Shown: piece by piece, positions 8,950 to 17,655 of the stretch
How positions within the stretch are numbered: the stretch's first letter is position 1
Layout: every line of letters begins with the position of its first letter
From: Myxococcales bacterium
GTDB lineage: Bacteria; Myxococcota_A; Polyangia; Palsa-1104
Assembly: GCA_003170275.1 (NCBI GenBank)
Contig: PNAM01000098.1
Location: 19,846-75,070, forward strand
Length of the DNA stretch: 55,225 nucleotides
Direction: 5' to 3'
Program-made: the position numbers and the translations under genes
Notes under the pieces: model-generated
Database searches by the model: none
What the model was told of the DNA's origin: nothing
The model's input: the letters and a program-made list of their open reading frames with translations, nothing else

Positions 8950-9707
8950 AGTCCGCGATCGAGTGGACCGAGTCCACCTGGAACCCCGTCACGGGCTGCA
9001 CGAAGATCAGTCCGGGTTGCAAGCACTGCTACGCGGAGCGGATGGCCGAGCGCCTCCAGGCGATGGGCCAGGACAACTACCGGAACGGGTTTCGGCTGAC
9101 GCTTCAGCCACACATGCTCGAGCTGCCGCTGCGCTGGAGGAAGCCACAGACGATCTTCGTGAACTCGATGAGCGACCTGTTCCATGAGGATGTGCCTCTC
9201 GACTACATCCAGCGGGTGTTCGACGTCATGCGCCGTGCCCACTGGCATCGCTTCCAGGTGCTGACGAAGCGAGCGGATCGTCTCGCCGACCTCAGCGCCG
9301 ACCTGGATTGGGCGCCGAACGTCTGGATGGGGGTCAGCATCGAGAGCGAAAAGTACCGCGGACGCATCGACGATCTTCGCAGCACCGCAGCGCTGACCAA
9401 GTTCCTGTCGCTCGAGCCTCTTCTCGGGCCGCTCCACCGTCTGGACCTACGCGATATCCAGTGGGTCATCGTCGGCGGCGAGTCAGGTCCCGGCGCCCGG
9501 CCCATGAACCCCACATGGGCGACGGACCTCCGCGACCAGTGCCGACGGGCGAAGGTGCCATTCTTCTTCAAGCAGTGGGGGGGCAAGAACAAGAAGCAGG
9601 CCGGCCGAGTCCTCGACGGCCGCACCTGGGACGAGATGCCGCCGCCAACCGCGCTTACGCCCCCTACGAAGCGTCGACGGCAGGTCTCGCTCGCCGTGGT
9701 GACGTAG
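8940..9707 (+). CDS. Phage Gp37/Gp68 family (DUF5131) three-Cys-motif protein
   Basis: 255 residues. The N-terminus carries the family signature WNPVTGC(20)TKISPGC(27)KHC(30)YAERM. The Cys spacing is CX6CX2C, a radical-SAM-like iron-sulfur arrangement different from the usual CX3CX2C. Further family marks are FVNSMSDLFHEDVP, VLTKRADR, GVSIES and GGESGPGARPM. The protein is about the usual family length, and residues 235-255 are a basic tail. It is coupled to TcmP. Known members occur in phages and islands; the substrate is unknown to me. Confidence 0.88.
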   Translation: MGLKSAIEWTESTWNPVTGCTKISPGCKHCYAERMAERLQAMGQDNYRNGFRLTLQPHMLELPLRWRKPQTIFVNSMSDLFHEDVPLDYIQRVFDVMRRAHWHRFQVLTKRADRLADLSADLDWAPNVWMGVSIESEKYRGRIDDLRSTAALTKFLSLEPLLGPLHRLDLRDIQWVIVGGESGPGARPMNPTWATDLRDQCRRAKVPFFFKQWGGKNKKQAGRVLDGRTWDEMPPPTALTPPTKRRRQVSLAVVT

Positions 9708-10231
9708 GCATGGAGGCCGGCGCTGTTAACCGGCCCCTCTCCGCGGCGGCGACCTGTTAACCGCTCTCTGCCGCTCTCGACCCGCGGGGCCCTTCAGAGA
9801 GCACGATCGCGCCCCCGAGAGCCCGTCGTCGCGCCCATCCCCGTTCTCAGAATCGCCGTCTGCGCTCACGTCCGCGTCGTCGCCCCTGCGCAGAACCCCG
9901 CGAACACTGGCGCTTTCAAGACGAAACCCCGCGAGTTGCCTCGCGGGGCTCCTGTTAACTGCTCCCCCACCATCTGTTGGTGGTGGAGGAAGAATGGCTC
10001 CCCAATTAATGCCTCCAGGCGAACCAGGAAACGCGCTCCCGCAGAGAGCGGAGAGTGAGCAAGTGCCCGCGGCTACTCGGTTTCTCTGATTGGGTTCCGG
10101 CCGGGCGGGGGTGGTTCGAGTCTCAAGACGACGCGAGGTCGTGAGACCCTACGGCGTTAGGGTTACGAGACATCGCCCACGTCGTTGGACCCTATCGGCC
10201 GGGCCGGGCCCGGTCCTGGCGGCGGGTCCCC
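9708..10231. other. Gene-free stretch with hairpins and GTTAAC repeats
   Basis: No convincing gene. It holds three copies of CTGTTAAC(C/T)G (9723, 9754, 9952), a 9-bp perfect hairpin at 9927-9948 (listed separately), a CCACCA/TGGTGG hairpin around 9968-9985, and ACCCTA/TAGGGT around 10144-10161. Open frames here have no recognisable domain. It lies between the TcmP/Gp68 pair and the IS element and may be decayed mobile DNA. Confidence 0.5.
9927..9948 (-). terminator. Perfect 9-bp GC hairpin
   Basis: CCCCGCGAG (9927-9935), a TTGC loop and CTCGCGGGG (9940-9948). Read on the minus strand it is followed by only a short T run (GGGGTTTCG), so it may act as a weak intrinsic terminator in either direction. 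Its position fits an end marker for the DUF5131 operon. Confidence 0.4.
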
Positions 10232-11644
10232 CGCCAGCCGATCCCAAGAAAGGCCTCCGGGGACCGCCCGCCGGCCGACGAAGCCCGGAACGGACGCCAA
10301 CCCCGCCGACGACAGCGGCCCCGTGGCGCCCAGGGCGCGCCCACGGGCCACGATTTCGCGCTGGGCGGCCAGTCCTCGACACACGTCCGCCCCCGCGCCA
10401 GGTGTGGCCCGTGTGCGAACGACGGCGCGGACGCCACTACGCGGCGTGGCGCTGGTGGGGTTGCTCATCCTCGGCGAGCTTATAGCTGTTGAGCAGGCCG
10501 TGGGCGTGGCTGCTCCGGACGAGGCGGCGCCGGCGAACGGCATCAAGGTCGATGACCTCGGCCAGCTTCTCGCCGCGCCCGAAGGCTGCGGGCGTCTGGC
10601 CGTCGAGGGCCTGGTTCGCTCGCTCGGCCATGTAGTAGCGGCGATACTCGTCCATGTACCACTGAAGCTCCTCGGCGCTCCGGGTGCGGACGTGATTGAG
10701 CAGCTCGAAACGGACCGACTTGATGGCTCTTTCCGCGGAGCCGTTCACGTAGGGAAGTGCGACCGGGGTCCGCCGCTGGTCTATCTCCATCACGCGGAGC
10801 TGCCGCTCGAACTGCCCGTAGAACTGGGTCCCGTGGTCGTGCATGACGGCGACCGGCTGGCGTTGCTCCCGACCCATGCACGCCGAGAGCGCGCACACGG
10901 TCCAGACGGAGTCGACGTCCCAGCCGTCGGAGACCCGGAGGTCGAGAAGCTCGCGCGTGTGGATGTCGATGATGAGCAGCACGTTGCACCAGGTGCCGCG
11001 TGCCGTGCGCACGACGAAGAAGTCCATCGCCCAGATTGCGTCGCGGGCGGTCGACTTGAAGCGCTCCCAGTTGCCGGGATGGCCTCCCCGCGGGTGAAAG
11101 CCGTGCTCCTTCAGGACCTTTTGGATGGTCGGCTCGCTCACGCTGATGCGCATCCGGCGGAGCTCCTCGCGGATGCGTCGGGCGCCCCAGAGCGGGTTCT
11201 CCTTCTTGAGCGTGATGATGATGGCGACGATTTTCTCGTCGAGCGGTGGACGGCCGAGCGTCGCCGTCTTCTTCCGCCACGGCCAGGGGCCCCGCCGAAA
11301 GAGCGCGGTCCACCGGGCGAGCGTCTTGTCCGAGGCAGCGAGGTAGTAGTCTTGGAACTCGTGGTTGCCGCGGGTCAGGAGGTACGAGAAGACCTGCGCC
11401 GCCCGAACGCGCAGGGGCATCTTCGGGCGCTTGCCACGCGCAGCGTCGAGCTCGAGGAGCAGGGCGCCGTTCTGGGCCTTGAGCGCCAGGTTCTCGCGGT
11501 AGAGACGCATAATCTCCGGCGGGTTGCTTCCGCGCGGGAGCCGGCTCACGCGGTCCACGACCACGATGAGCAGGTGGTAGGCGAGGAACTCGAAGGTGCG
11601 GAAGGCAAGCGAGAGCATGGGCGCGTCCTGAAGATCGGTTGGCG
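10232..11644 (-). mobile_element. Insertion sequence with DDE integrase-core transposase
   Basis: A leftward transposase gene (10437-11618) is flanked by a candidate inverted repeat: CGCCAGCCGATC at 10232-10243 and its near complement GATCGGTTGGCG at 11633-11644 (11 of 12 positions). The implied 1.4-kb size suits IS3/IS481-type elements, and the right end coincides with where readable DUF1524 sequence begins. No target duplication was seen, and the short repeat could be chance, so the ends are tentative. Confidence 0.5.
10437..11618 (-). CDS. IS3/IS481-like integrase-core transposase
   Basis: 393 residues. It has a helix-turn-helix-type front (PLDEKIVAIIITLKKENPLWGARRI...VSEPTIQKVLKEHG) and a retroviral integrase-type core (rve). 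The core includes AMDFFVVRTARG (first Asp), MHDHGTQF (second Asp) and YVNGSAERAIKSVRFELLNH (catalytic Glu region). The frame is intact, so the element could still be active. Its start lies about 15 bases from the proposed right IS end. The family can be split differently from sequence alone. Confidence 0.85.
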   Translation of the reverse strand: MLSLAFRTFEFLAYHLLIVVVDRVSRLPRGSNPPEIMRLYRENLALKAQNGALLLELDAARGKRPKMPLRVRAAQVFSYLLTRGNHEFQDYYLAASDKTLARWTALFRRGPWPWRKKTATLGRPPLDEKIVAIIITLKKENPLWGARRIREELRRMRISVSEPTIQKVLKEHGFHPRGGHPGNWERFKSTARDAIWAMDFFVVRTARGTWCNVLLIIDIHTRELLDLRVSDGWDVDSVWTVCALSACMGREQRQPVAVMHDHGTQFYGQFERQLRVMEIDQRRTPVALPYVNGSAERAIKSVRFELLNHVRTRSAEELQWYMDEYRRYYMAERANQALDGQTPAAFGRGEKLAEVIDLDAVRRRRLVRSSHAHGLLNSYKLAEDEQPHQRHAA

Positions 11645-12059
11645 ATCAGGTACCACGCGCCTACGGTCACGCCCACGGCGAACCGCTCTGACCGGGTGCT
11701 GCTCGACGGGTGTTCCATCGAGCACGTCATGCCGCAGACCATCGACGAGGCCGAAGACGACGGTCGCGCGTGGATTGCGCAGCTCGGAGCCGAGTGGCGC
11801 CCGCTGCACGCCGAGTGACTCCACACGCCCGGCAACCTCACGCTGGTCGGAGCCGACTACAACAGCGAGATGTCGAACCGCGCGTTCGAGATCAAGAAGC
11901 CGATTCTCGCGGCGAGCACGGTGCTACCTCAACCAGCACTTCAAGGCAGCAGACCCTTTGAAAACCTGGTCGCAGGGAGAGATCGAGGCGCGAGCCAAGG
12001 TCCTGGCGGACCTCGCGGTGAAGGTCTGGCCAGCGCCGCGCCCCGCGGCTGTTCCGTGA
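11645..12059 (+). pseudogene. 3' remnant of a DUF262/DUF1524 (GmrSD-type) restriction gene
   Basis: The DUF1524 HNH-type C-terminus is readable: CSIEHVMPQT with its motif His at 11723-11725, then HTPGNLTLVGADYNSEMSN, then NQHFKAADPLKTWSQGEI up to a TGA at 12059. The frame is broken twice: an in-frame TGA at 11816-11818 where Trp is expected, and a frameshift near 11920. The 5' part is missing and the IS lies directly upstream. GmrSD enzymes restrict modified phage DNA; this copy cannot be functional. Confidence 0.72.
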
Positions 12060-12100
12060 GACCAGCCAACCGCAGAGAAGTCCGCATCCGCCAGCATGAT

Positions 12101-12121
12101 ACTCATAGTCTGTAGACGGAT
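12101..12121 (+). promoter_or_regulatory. C-box-like operator before the controller gene
   Basis: ACTCATAGTCTGTAGACGG, 28 bases before the GTG of the XRE gene. It contains the inverted half-sites ACT-CAT-AGT and resembles the C-boxes bound by controller proteins of restriction-modification systems. This would give delayed, self-activated expression of the nuclease genes. Confidence 0.6.
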
Positions 12122-12148
12122 AGGCGTCATCGCGAGAGTCTTCGTCGG

Positions 12149-12382
12149 GTGAAGAAGAAGGCACTCCAGCGATTCGGAGCCCGCGTGCGTGCTGAGCGCG
12201 AACGGCTCGGCGTGTCGCAGGAGGAACTCGCGGACCGCGCCGGGATGCACCGGACGTACCTCGGGGGCGTTGAGCGCGGCGAGAGAAACGTGAGTCTGCT
12301 GAACCTCGTCCGTATCGCACGAGCGCTGCGAGTGTCGCCGGCAGTGCTGCTCAAGGACTTCGAATCGAGGAGTACCCGATGA
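12149..12382 (+). CDS. XRE-family controller (C) protein of the R-M locus
   Basis: 77 residues from GTG 12149. Nearly the whole protein is one XRE helix-turn-helix (RVRAERERLGVSQEELADRAG, then HRTYLGGVERGERNVSLLNL), the size and shape of R-M controller proteins. A C-box-like operator sits just upstream. Its stop overlaps the ATG of the nuclease gene (ATGA), the classic C-R arrangement. It probably activates its own operon and delays nuclease synthesis until methylation is established. Confidence 0.82.
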   Translation: MKKKALQRFGARVRAERERLGVSQEELADRAGMHRTYLGGVERGERNVSLLNLVRIARALRVSPAVLLKDFESRSTR

Positions 12383-13851
12383 CCGTCTCGGTACGAAAGG
12401 TCGAGCTGTGGTGTGACAGCTTCCACGAGGGAGCATGGGCTGCCGAAGGCATCCTCAAGCAGTGGCCGAAGGCCGTCGTCACCCGAAGCCATCGGCTCGG
12501 CTTCATCCCCCAGTACTCGGTGCAACTCGGTCAGGTGCGGCTGGAACTCGAAGTCTTCGGAGGGTACGGGAACTGGAGCGACCTGCCGAAGAAGATCCGG
12601 GAGCTTCTCGACTGGGGGAAGCCGGATATCGTCGCGTACGACCGTTCAGCGGACGCGGTGCTGTTCGCTGTCGAGGAGACCGCGGCGGTTCCGACGGGCA
12701 ACCAAGCCCTGCAACGCTGCGAGAGAATGCACGGCGCCGGCACGATGAAGGTCCCGTTCTGGTACCTCTTGAGTCAGTTCGGTACGCACGTAGACGAAGG
12801 AACACGCCAAGCGTCTCCGTGGCCTGCGCTGATGGCCGTTGCGCTCACGGCGACCTTTCGTACGCCGAACATCGTGCTCTTGTACTCGTCGGAAGCATCC
12901 CCCGAGGACTACGCGGCAGGCGAAGGGATGGTGCAGCTCTTCCGCATGCTTGCCAAGATGCTGGAGAACTACTCAACCACGAAGAGGCTGCTCGACGGGC
13001 TCGATGCCGAGCTCAGCAGTCACTTCGCGTCGATGCTTCGGTTTGTCGGCGAAACGTATGCCAACGTGACCGACTTCCTCCCGCACGCGGAGTTGCTTGC
13101 CGACCCCGCAACCGCCTCAAGGCTGGCCGGGATCGCGTCGGGATCGGACGGAGGCAAGACGTCCTTCCCGTTGCTCGATTGGCCCAAGTTCAAGGAACTC
13201 CCTGCTGCGTTTCGGAAGAACCAAGCGCAGGGAACCTTCATCAAGACCGACCCATTCCTCTCCCGGCTGGAGGCAGGGAGAGCAACGGGAAACGTGTACA
13301 CGCTTTCGGGAAACGCAGGGTCGCGACCGCAGCCTGAGGACGATCTGAAGTCGTGGATCGACCAGCAGCGGAGGCTCCACGCTGGGGCACAGGCTCTCAG
13401 CCCGCCGGCCGAGTTCAATCTCAAGCTCGACGACTTTCCGGAGAGCAATTCGGGGCTTCGACACGTGACGACGGCGAAGAACATTCTCTATCTCGCCGAC
13501 TCCGCACGGTTCGTGTTTGAGACGCTTGAAACTGTCTTTCCTCGGCTATCCAAGAAGCTGCCAGGTACGAGCGATAAAGCGGCGATCGTGTACGTCAGCA
13601 ACAGCGTGAAGCCGGGAAGGATCTTTGGCGACCCTTACACCGGGCAGTTTGCGGCGTTCTCGTGGATCTTCGGTGGCACCGCGCAGGCGCCCCGAGTCCG
13701 TATCGCGTACTTCCCGCATCATTCTCACGGTGTGCTCAATCCAGACCGAACGAGTCGCAACAAGGGACAGCTCATCTTCCTCAGCCGTGCCGACTATCTG
13801 GTGTTCCACTCTGGTGCTGTGTACTCCGCGAAGGACAAGCGATGGCTGTGA
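12379..13851 (+). CDS. Putative restriction endonuclease, large subunit (R1)
   Basis: 490 residues. I do not recognise a named family. Residues 82-101 read PDIVAYD...LFAVEET, a PD-(D/E)XK-like strand pair with D83 and E99, but the final Lys of the motif is Thr101. A conserved-looking PTGNQALQR follows. Position after a controller gene, coupling to the next gene and two nearby methyltransferases make a restriction subunit likely. The motif aligns closely with that of the following gene (PDVVAVN...IVEAKDT). R1 may be the specificity or structural half of a two-subunit enzyme. Confidence 0.6.
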   Translation: MTVSVRKVELWCDSFHEGAWAAEGILKQWPKAVVTRSHRLGFIPQYSVQLGQVRLELEVFGGYGNWSDLPKKIRELLDWGKPDIVAYDRSADAVLFAVEETAAVPTGNQALQRCERMHGAGTMKVPFWYLLSQFGTHVDEGTRQASPWPALMAVALTATFRTPNIVLLYSSEASPEDYAAGEGMVQLFRMLAKMLENYSTTKRLLDGLDAELSSHFASMLRFVGETYANVTDFLPHAELLADPATASRLAGIASGSDGGKTSFPLLDWPKFKELPAAFRKNQAQGTFIKTDPFLSRLEAGRATGNVYTLSGNAGSRPQPEDDLKSWIDQQRRLHAGAQALSPPAEFNLKLDDFPESNSGLRHVTTAKNILYLADSARFVFETLETVFPRLSKKLPGTSDKAAIVYVSNSVKPGRIFGDPYTGQFAAFSWIFGGTAQAPRVRIAYFPHHSHGVLNPDRTSRNKGQLIFLSRADYLVFHSGAVYSAKDKRWL

Positions 13852-14420
13852 GATCTCAGATTCCCTATAGGATGACTGAGGAGGTCGTCCGTTGGCGCTT
13901 CGAGCTTCAACTCCGGAGTTCGAATGACTGGTGGATCGCCTTCACAAATCCCACCGCGGGACCGTGGAAGAGACTTACGGGCCGAAATAGTGCTGGCCAA
14001 GAGGGGGAGGTCTATCGATTCCCTCGCGATGACGACCGCCCCGATGTGGTTGCCGTAAATGATGCGCGGAAGATCGTAATGATCGTCGAGGCGAAAGATA
14101 CCGCGCCGAGGCTTGGTGCTGCGGACCAGGTACGCAAGTCCTCCGAGGTGGTCACGAGCTTGACTACCGCTCTTGCGAGGCTCGGATCACATCAATTCTG
14201 GGGACCTCGATCAAAGTACGACGTAGTTGCTGGCCTGCTTTGGGGCCGTCCATTTCCCGACGACGCCATCGACGTCGCATCGCTTTTCGCGCTCTACAGG
14301 AAGCAGCTTCGTGACGTGCCTCTGGTCGGCTTCGAGACGTTCCAAAAGGCTGATGGGAATCTCAGCATCGAGGAGTTCGCCGAGAAAACGCGCCGCTCCG
14401 TCACATCGCTGCTCGTGTAG
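13842..14420 (+). CDS. Putative PD-(D/E)XK nuclease, small subunit (R2)
   Basis: 192 residues from ATG 13842, overlapping the R1 stop by 10 bases. It has a full PD-(D/E)XK signature: P67-D68-VVAVN...IVMIVE83-A-K85. The resemblance to the incomplete motif of R1 suggests a shared origin or a heterodimer in which R2 carries the complete active site. Two-subunit type II enzymes with paired methyltransferases exist (for example BbvCI). The call rests on motif and context, not on recognised homology. Confidence 0.6.
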   Translation: MAVRSQIPYRMTEEVVRWRFELQLRSSNDWWIAFTNPTAGPWKRLTGRNSAGQEGEVYRFPRDDDRPDVVAVNDARKIVMIVEAKDTAPRLGAADQVRKSSEVVTSLTTALARLGSHQFWGPRSKYDVVAGLLWGRPFPDDAIDVASLFALYRKQLRDVPLVGFETFQKADGNLSIEEFAEKTRRSVTSLLV

Positions 14421-14433
14421 CCGAAGCACCGCA

Positions 14434-14448
14434 CCAGCGTGTCGCTGG
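14434..14448. terminator. Small hairpin between convergent R and M genes
   Basis: CCAGCG-TGT-CGCTGG lies in the 50-base gap between the converging R2 and M1 genes. There is no T run, so termination strength is doubtful. Confidence 0.3.
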
Positions 14449-14470
14449 CCGACGAGGGCTTGGCGAGAAG

Positions 14471-16378
14471 CTAGAAGAGCGACAGTTGGCCAGCCGTCTT
14501 CGGGCGCGCCACTTGGTCGGGCGGCGCTCCGTTGGAACCATTGGCGCGCCCGAGAACAAGCCCCTCCCGAACATCGAAGCGCCTCTCGAGCACCTCCTTC
14601 AGGCGAGGCGCAGAGAGCACCCCGAGATGCGCGTGCTTCCTGTGCAGCTCCGCGGCGACGGAAGCGATCGGCACCGGGCTGCCGCAGGACAGCATGTCCG
14701 CGACCAGAGCAAGCGCGACATCCGCAAACGAGTCCACCGGGGCATCGAGCCCCTGATCCGGGACGGGGAGGACCCGAGCCTCCGCGACGATTTGTGGCAG
14801 GCGCTCGAGCAACGCTGCGTCCACGTTCGCACGAAGGAACTCGGTGACTGCGACGCGCTGGAGCGCATCGTCGTCCAGTGTGGTTCCTTGGTGCGAGCGC
14901 AGAGCGCGCTGAATCGCAGTTGAGATCGCACCTGTCTCCACAGAGGGCGCCTCGGCGGATGGCAGGAACACGCAGTACACGTCCCCAACGTAGCTGCCGT
15001 CCTGGGCCAATTGAGCCTTGGCGGAAACCACGGCGGGGTGCTGATAGAAGGCGCCTTCGCAGCGGAAGCCAGCTTGCTGCAGAGCCGCCAGGAGCGCTCT
15101 CCACGCCCGAGCATCCTTGTTGTTGAACGTGACGATCACTCGACCGTCATCTTTCATCGCCGGTCTCAGGGCCGCGATGATTCTCGCAAGGCCCAGCTCG
15201 TAGTTCTCCCAGGTACCATCACCACGCGAGCGATTGCTCACGGCGATATCCAGCCCTGGATCTGGAACGGCCCGCAAGAAGCTGTTCCACATCGCCGAGA
15301 ACTCGAGGTACGGGACCGAGTCTCCGTAAGGGGGATCCAAGAATGCGACGGTAGCGCGGGAGCCCACGGGCAGTCGTTGTGCAAGCAGGGCTCCCGAGTC
15401 GCCCTCGTGAACGACGTGCTGGGTGCCGCGGCCGGCCAGGCCTCGTAGATGCTTGAACCCTTTGTATGTCCGCTGGAGCCGCGCACGAATATGAGCAAGC
15501 GGGTTGGTTTCGAGATGAAGAGGCGGCACCCAGAAGCCAGGGACGGTCCACGCTGGACCGCCCGTCGTGAGATCGTTTCGGTACGCGATCAATCGCGAGC
15601 ACTGCGCGACAGACGCCGTGAGTGTCAGTCGGGCAGCTGATCGGATGTCCTCGGGGAGGACACTGATTCGTTCGGCGAAGGCGGTGAGCACTTCGAAATT
15701 GCGGGCAGTGAAGAGGTGCCGCGTGCGCATGCCGCGGAATGCGAGAATACGTCCGTTGTGAGGGAACTCGTGGTCGAACGGGGACGACGCCTCTTCGCCA
15801 CGTTGTACGAGGTGCTCTTCTTCAGCGACCGTCTCGGTGCCATCATCGAACACGGCTCGGAGTTGCCGAGTCGCGATGAGGTTCTCGAGGTTGAAGTAGA
15901 GCCGCGCACTGCACTGTGGACAGACGTACGTGCGGCCGCGCTTCGGAGAAACGTCAGAGGAGACGCGCAACCCACAGGAACCGCAATCCACCACCGTTGC
16001 GTGGACAGTGTACCGGACCGAACGACCAGCGACCCGGTAGCGCGAGGCGAACTCGCGCTCGAGATCTTCCAGGGTGTTGCTCAGCGCGCTGCGGTACGCG
16101 TCTGGGTCAGGCGGGCTCAGCGTCGCCCTCGTTAGCTCAACAGCGACAGGGTTGACATCGAATCCGATGCAGGTTGCGCCAAGAGCGGCCGCCTCGCTCA
16201 GCGGGACGCCGCTACCGCAGAACGGATCGAGAACGACGGCGCCCGGCCCAACACCGCAGGCCTCAAGTGCTCGCCTCACGACGTTGTGCGGTTTTCGCGC
16301 CCAGTACTTATGGAAGGAATACCCGGGCGGATGAGTTTCCGCGGTGACCGCGATCAGCGAGAAGTCGTCCCTACTCAT
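14471..16378 (-). CDS. DNA methyltransferase with zinc ribbon (M1)
   Basis: 635 residues from ATG 16378, which overlaps the M2 stop by four bases. N-terminal HKYWARKPHNVVRR leads into the S-adenosylmethionine loop DPFCGSG (51-57). A zinc ribbon follows (C132, C135, C153, C156) and the catalytic motif is DPPY (348-351). This is the layout of amino-methyltransferases of the COG0863/COG1743 group (N6-adenine or N4-cytosine). The last residues are QLSLF, the consensus of a sliding-clamp-binding peptide. The C-terminal 150 residues are a helical domain of unknown role. It is likely the protective methylase of the R1/R2 nuclease. Confidence 0.85.
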   Translation of the reverse strand: MSRDDFSLIAVTAETHPPGYSFHKYWARKPHNVVRRALEACGVGPGAVVLDPFCGSGVPLSEAAALGATCIGFDVNPVAVELTRATLSPPDPDAYRSALSNTLEDLEREFASRYRVAGRSVRYTVHATVVDCGSCGLRVSSDVSPKRGRTYVCPQCSARLYFNLENLIATRQLRAVFDDGTETVAEEEHLVQRGEEASSPFDHEFPHNGRILAFRGMRTRHLFTARNFEVLTAFAERISVLPEDIRSAARLTLTASVAQCSRLIAYRNDLTTGGPAWTVPGFWVPPLHLETNPLAHIRARLQRTYKGFKHLRGLAGRGTQHVVHEGDSGALLAQRLPVGSRATVAFLDPPYGDSVPYLEFSAMWNSFLRAVPDPGLDIAVSNRSRGDGTWENYELGLARIIAALRPAMKDDGRVIVTFNNKDARAWRALLAALQQAGFRCEGAFYQHPAVVSAKAQLAQDGSYVGDVYCVFLPSAEAPSVETGAISTAIQRALRSHQGTTLDDDALQRVAVTEFLRANVDAALLERLPQIVAEARVLPVPDQGLDAPVDSFADVALALVADMLSCGSPVPIASVAAELHRKHAHLGVLSAPRLKEVLERRFDVREGLVLGRANGSNGAPPDQVARPKTAGQLSLF

Positions 16379-17655
16379 TTGGCACGCTTCGATTTGGTGA
16401 AGAGGAGGATGAAGTCGTTGAGAGTGACTCCAACTTTGTCGCCGGTGCGCCTTTGACTCGCGACCCACGATGCCTCGGTGTACTGCGGCACTCGGAGCAC
16501 CACGCGATCGAGCCGCAGATGCGCGCCTGCCTGCTCGATAGCTTGCAGCAACTGCCTCGTGACGTCGATGTAAGTGTCACGAATGATCGTGTCGCCCATC
16601 ATGAGCGCAAGTACGCCACCGTCATCGAGTTGCTCCGAGATGGCCGCGACGGCCGCGGCCAAGTCTTCGACATACTCAGTGACCTTCTCGGGCTTCCCGA
16701 TCTTGAATGCTTCGCGAATCTCACCGGCGCGAACCTCCTTGTGAGCGACGCCGAGCCAGGCAAGCTCAAGGGAGTTGACCGAAGAGTACTTGTAATTATT
16801 GAAGTACGGCGGGTGCGTAATGGCGAGCCGAAAGCGGCGAGGTGTGGTGCCCTTCGAGCGCGCGTCGAGTTGTTCGATCTGGAGCTGCGTTCCCTTTCGC
16901 TCTCGCGGGAGCGTGGCCACTGCACCCGCATATTTGTCGAAGCGATCACAGAAGGTTGGCCATGCGTCCGGCTTCGCCTTTTCGACGTCGAGGAACAGGC
17001 GACCCTGTTGGGTCGTGGCTTTCGAGACGCGCCGAACCGTAGAAGTAAATGCAGTCAGGAGTAGCTCGCGCACCGGCGTGTCCGACTCAGGCTCAATCGC
17101 AGCGCGAATGCGCCCAAGGCTTGCGATCGTCTCGGGCAGGAACCAGTGCGCCGCGTTCCTCAGGCCGATGGGTGTCGGGAGCGGTGTCGTTGCCGGCGAA
17201 CCGACGAGCTTCGCCACACGGTCGAACGCTCGCCTCGAATCCGTCTCCGCAACATGGGTCGTCTTCACCCGGCACAGGAGCGTCGAAAGGGGCGAGACAT
17301 CCCGCACAACGACGTTCCTGGACATGTCCAGGGCCTCAACCGCCGTCGTACCCGAGCCCATCATCGGGTCCAGAACCCAGTCCCCGCGCTCCGAGAACTC
17401 GCCGATGAGATGCCTGGCGATGGGTGGCGGAAACTTCCCGAAGAAGCGAAACACTCCGTGGGTGGAGTACGAGAGCTGCTTGTTCGTCCCAGTGACCTTC
17501 CACGATTCGATCGGCGCGATGTCGTCCAGGTGCGCTTGACTGAGAAGCTGCCGCTGAGGAGCGGACAGGTCGCGAGCGGCCGTGACTTCGACACCGACCG
17601 CAGCCGGCGGAGCGGTACGGCCAGTACCAAAGAACGCGAGCTGATTAGTAGTCAT
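16375..17655 (-). CDS. DNA methyltransferase (N4/N6 class) (M2)
   Basis: 426 residues. S-adenosylmethionine motif VLDPMMGSGTT (94-104) and catalytic motif THPPY (280-284), a variant of the usual D/N/S-PPY/F with His. The N-terminus contains QLAFF at residues 5-9, again similar to a clamp-binding peptide. It starts 11 bases inside the upstream regulator gene and is coupled to M1, so a single leftward transcript makes regulator, M2 and M1. Two methylases suggest an asymmetric recognition site with one enzyme per strand. Confidence 0.85.
   Translation of the reverse strand: MTTNQLAFFGTGRTAPPAAVGVEVTAARDLSAPQRQLLSQAHLDDIAPIESWKVTGTNKQLSYSTHGVFRFFGKFPPPIARHLIGEFSERGDWVLDPMMGSGTTAVEALDMSRNVVVRDVSPLSTLLCRVKTTHVAETDSRRAFDRVAKLVGSPATTPLPTPIGLRNAAHWFLPETIASLGRIRAAIEPESDTPVRELLLTAFTSTVRRVSKATTQQGRLFLDVEKAKPDAWPTFCDRFDKYAGAVATLPRERKGTQLQIEQLDARSKGTTPRRFRLAITHPPYFNNYKYSSVNSLELAWLGVAHKEVRAGEIREAFKIGKPEKVTEYVEDLAAAVAAISEQLDDGGVLALMMGDTIIRDTYIDVTRQLLQAIEQAGAHLRLDRVVLRVPQYTEASWVASQRRTGDKVGVTLNDFILLFTKSKRAK

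Noticed and set aside
14..9707. Calling the left island DISARM or Mokosh
   Set aside because: DrmA, DrmB and a DISARM methylase are absent, and PLD and helicase are separate genes, unlike a single-gene Mokosh type.
10105..10135. tRNA-like GGTTCGAGTC
   Set aside because: No matching T-stem, acceptor stem or anticodon arm can be formed around it.
10185..12059. Long rightward open frame opposite the transposase
   Set aside because: It is antisense to a well-supported transposase; only its end holds real DUF1524 text after a frameshift.
14471..16378. DUF1156 methylase of the DUF499 system
   Set aside because: It is much shorter than DUF1156 proteins, lacks their front region and is coupled to M2 and the R-M regulator.
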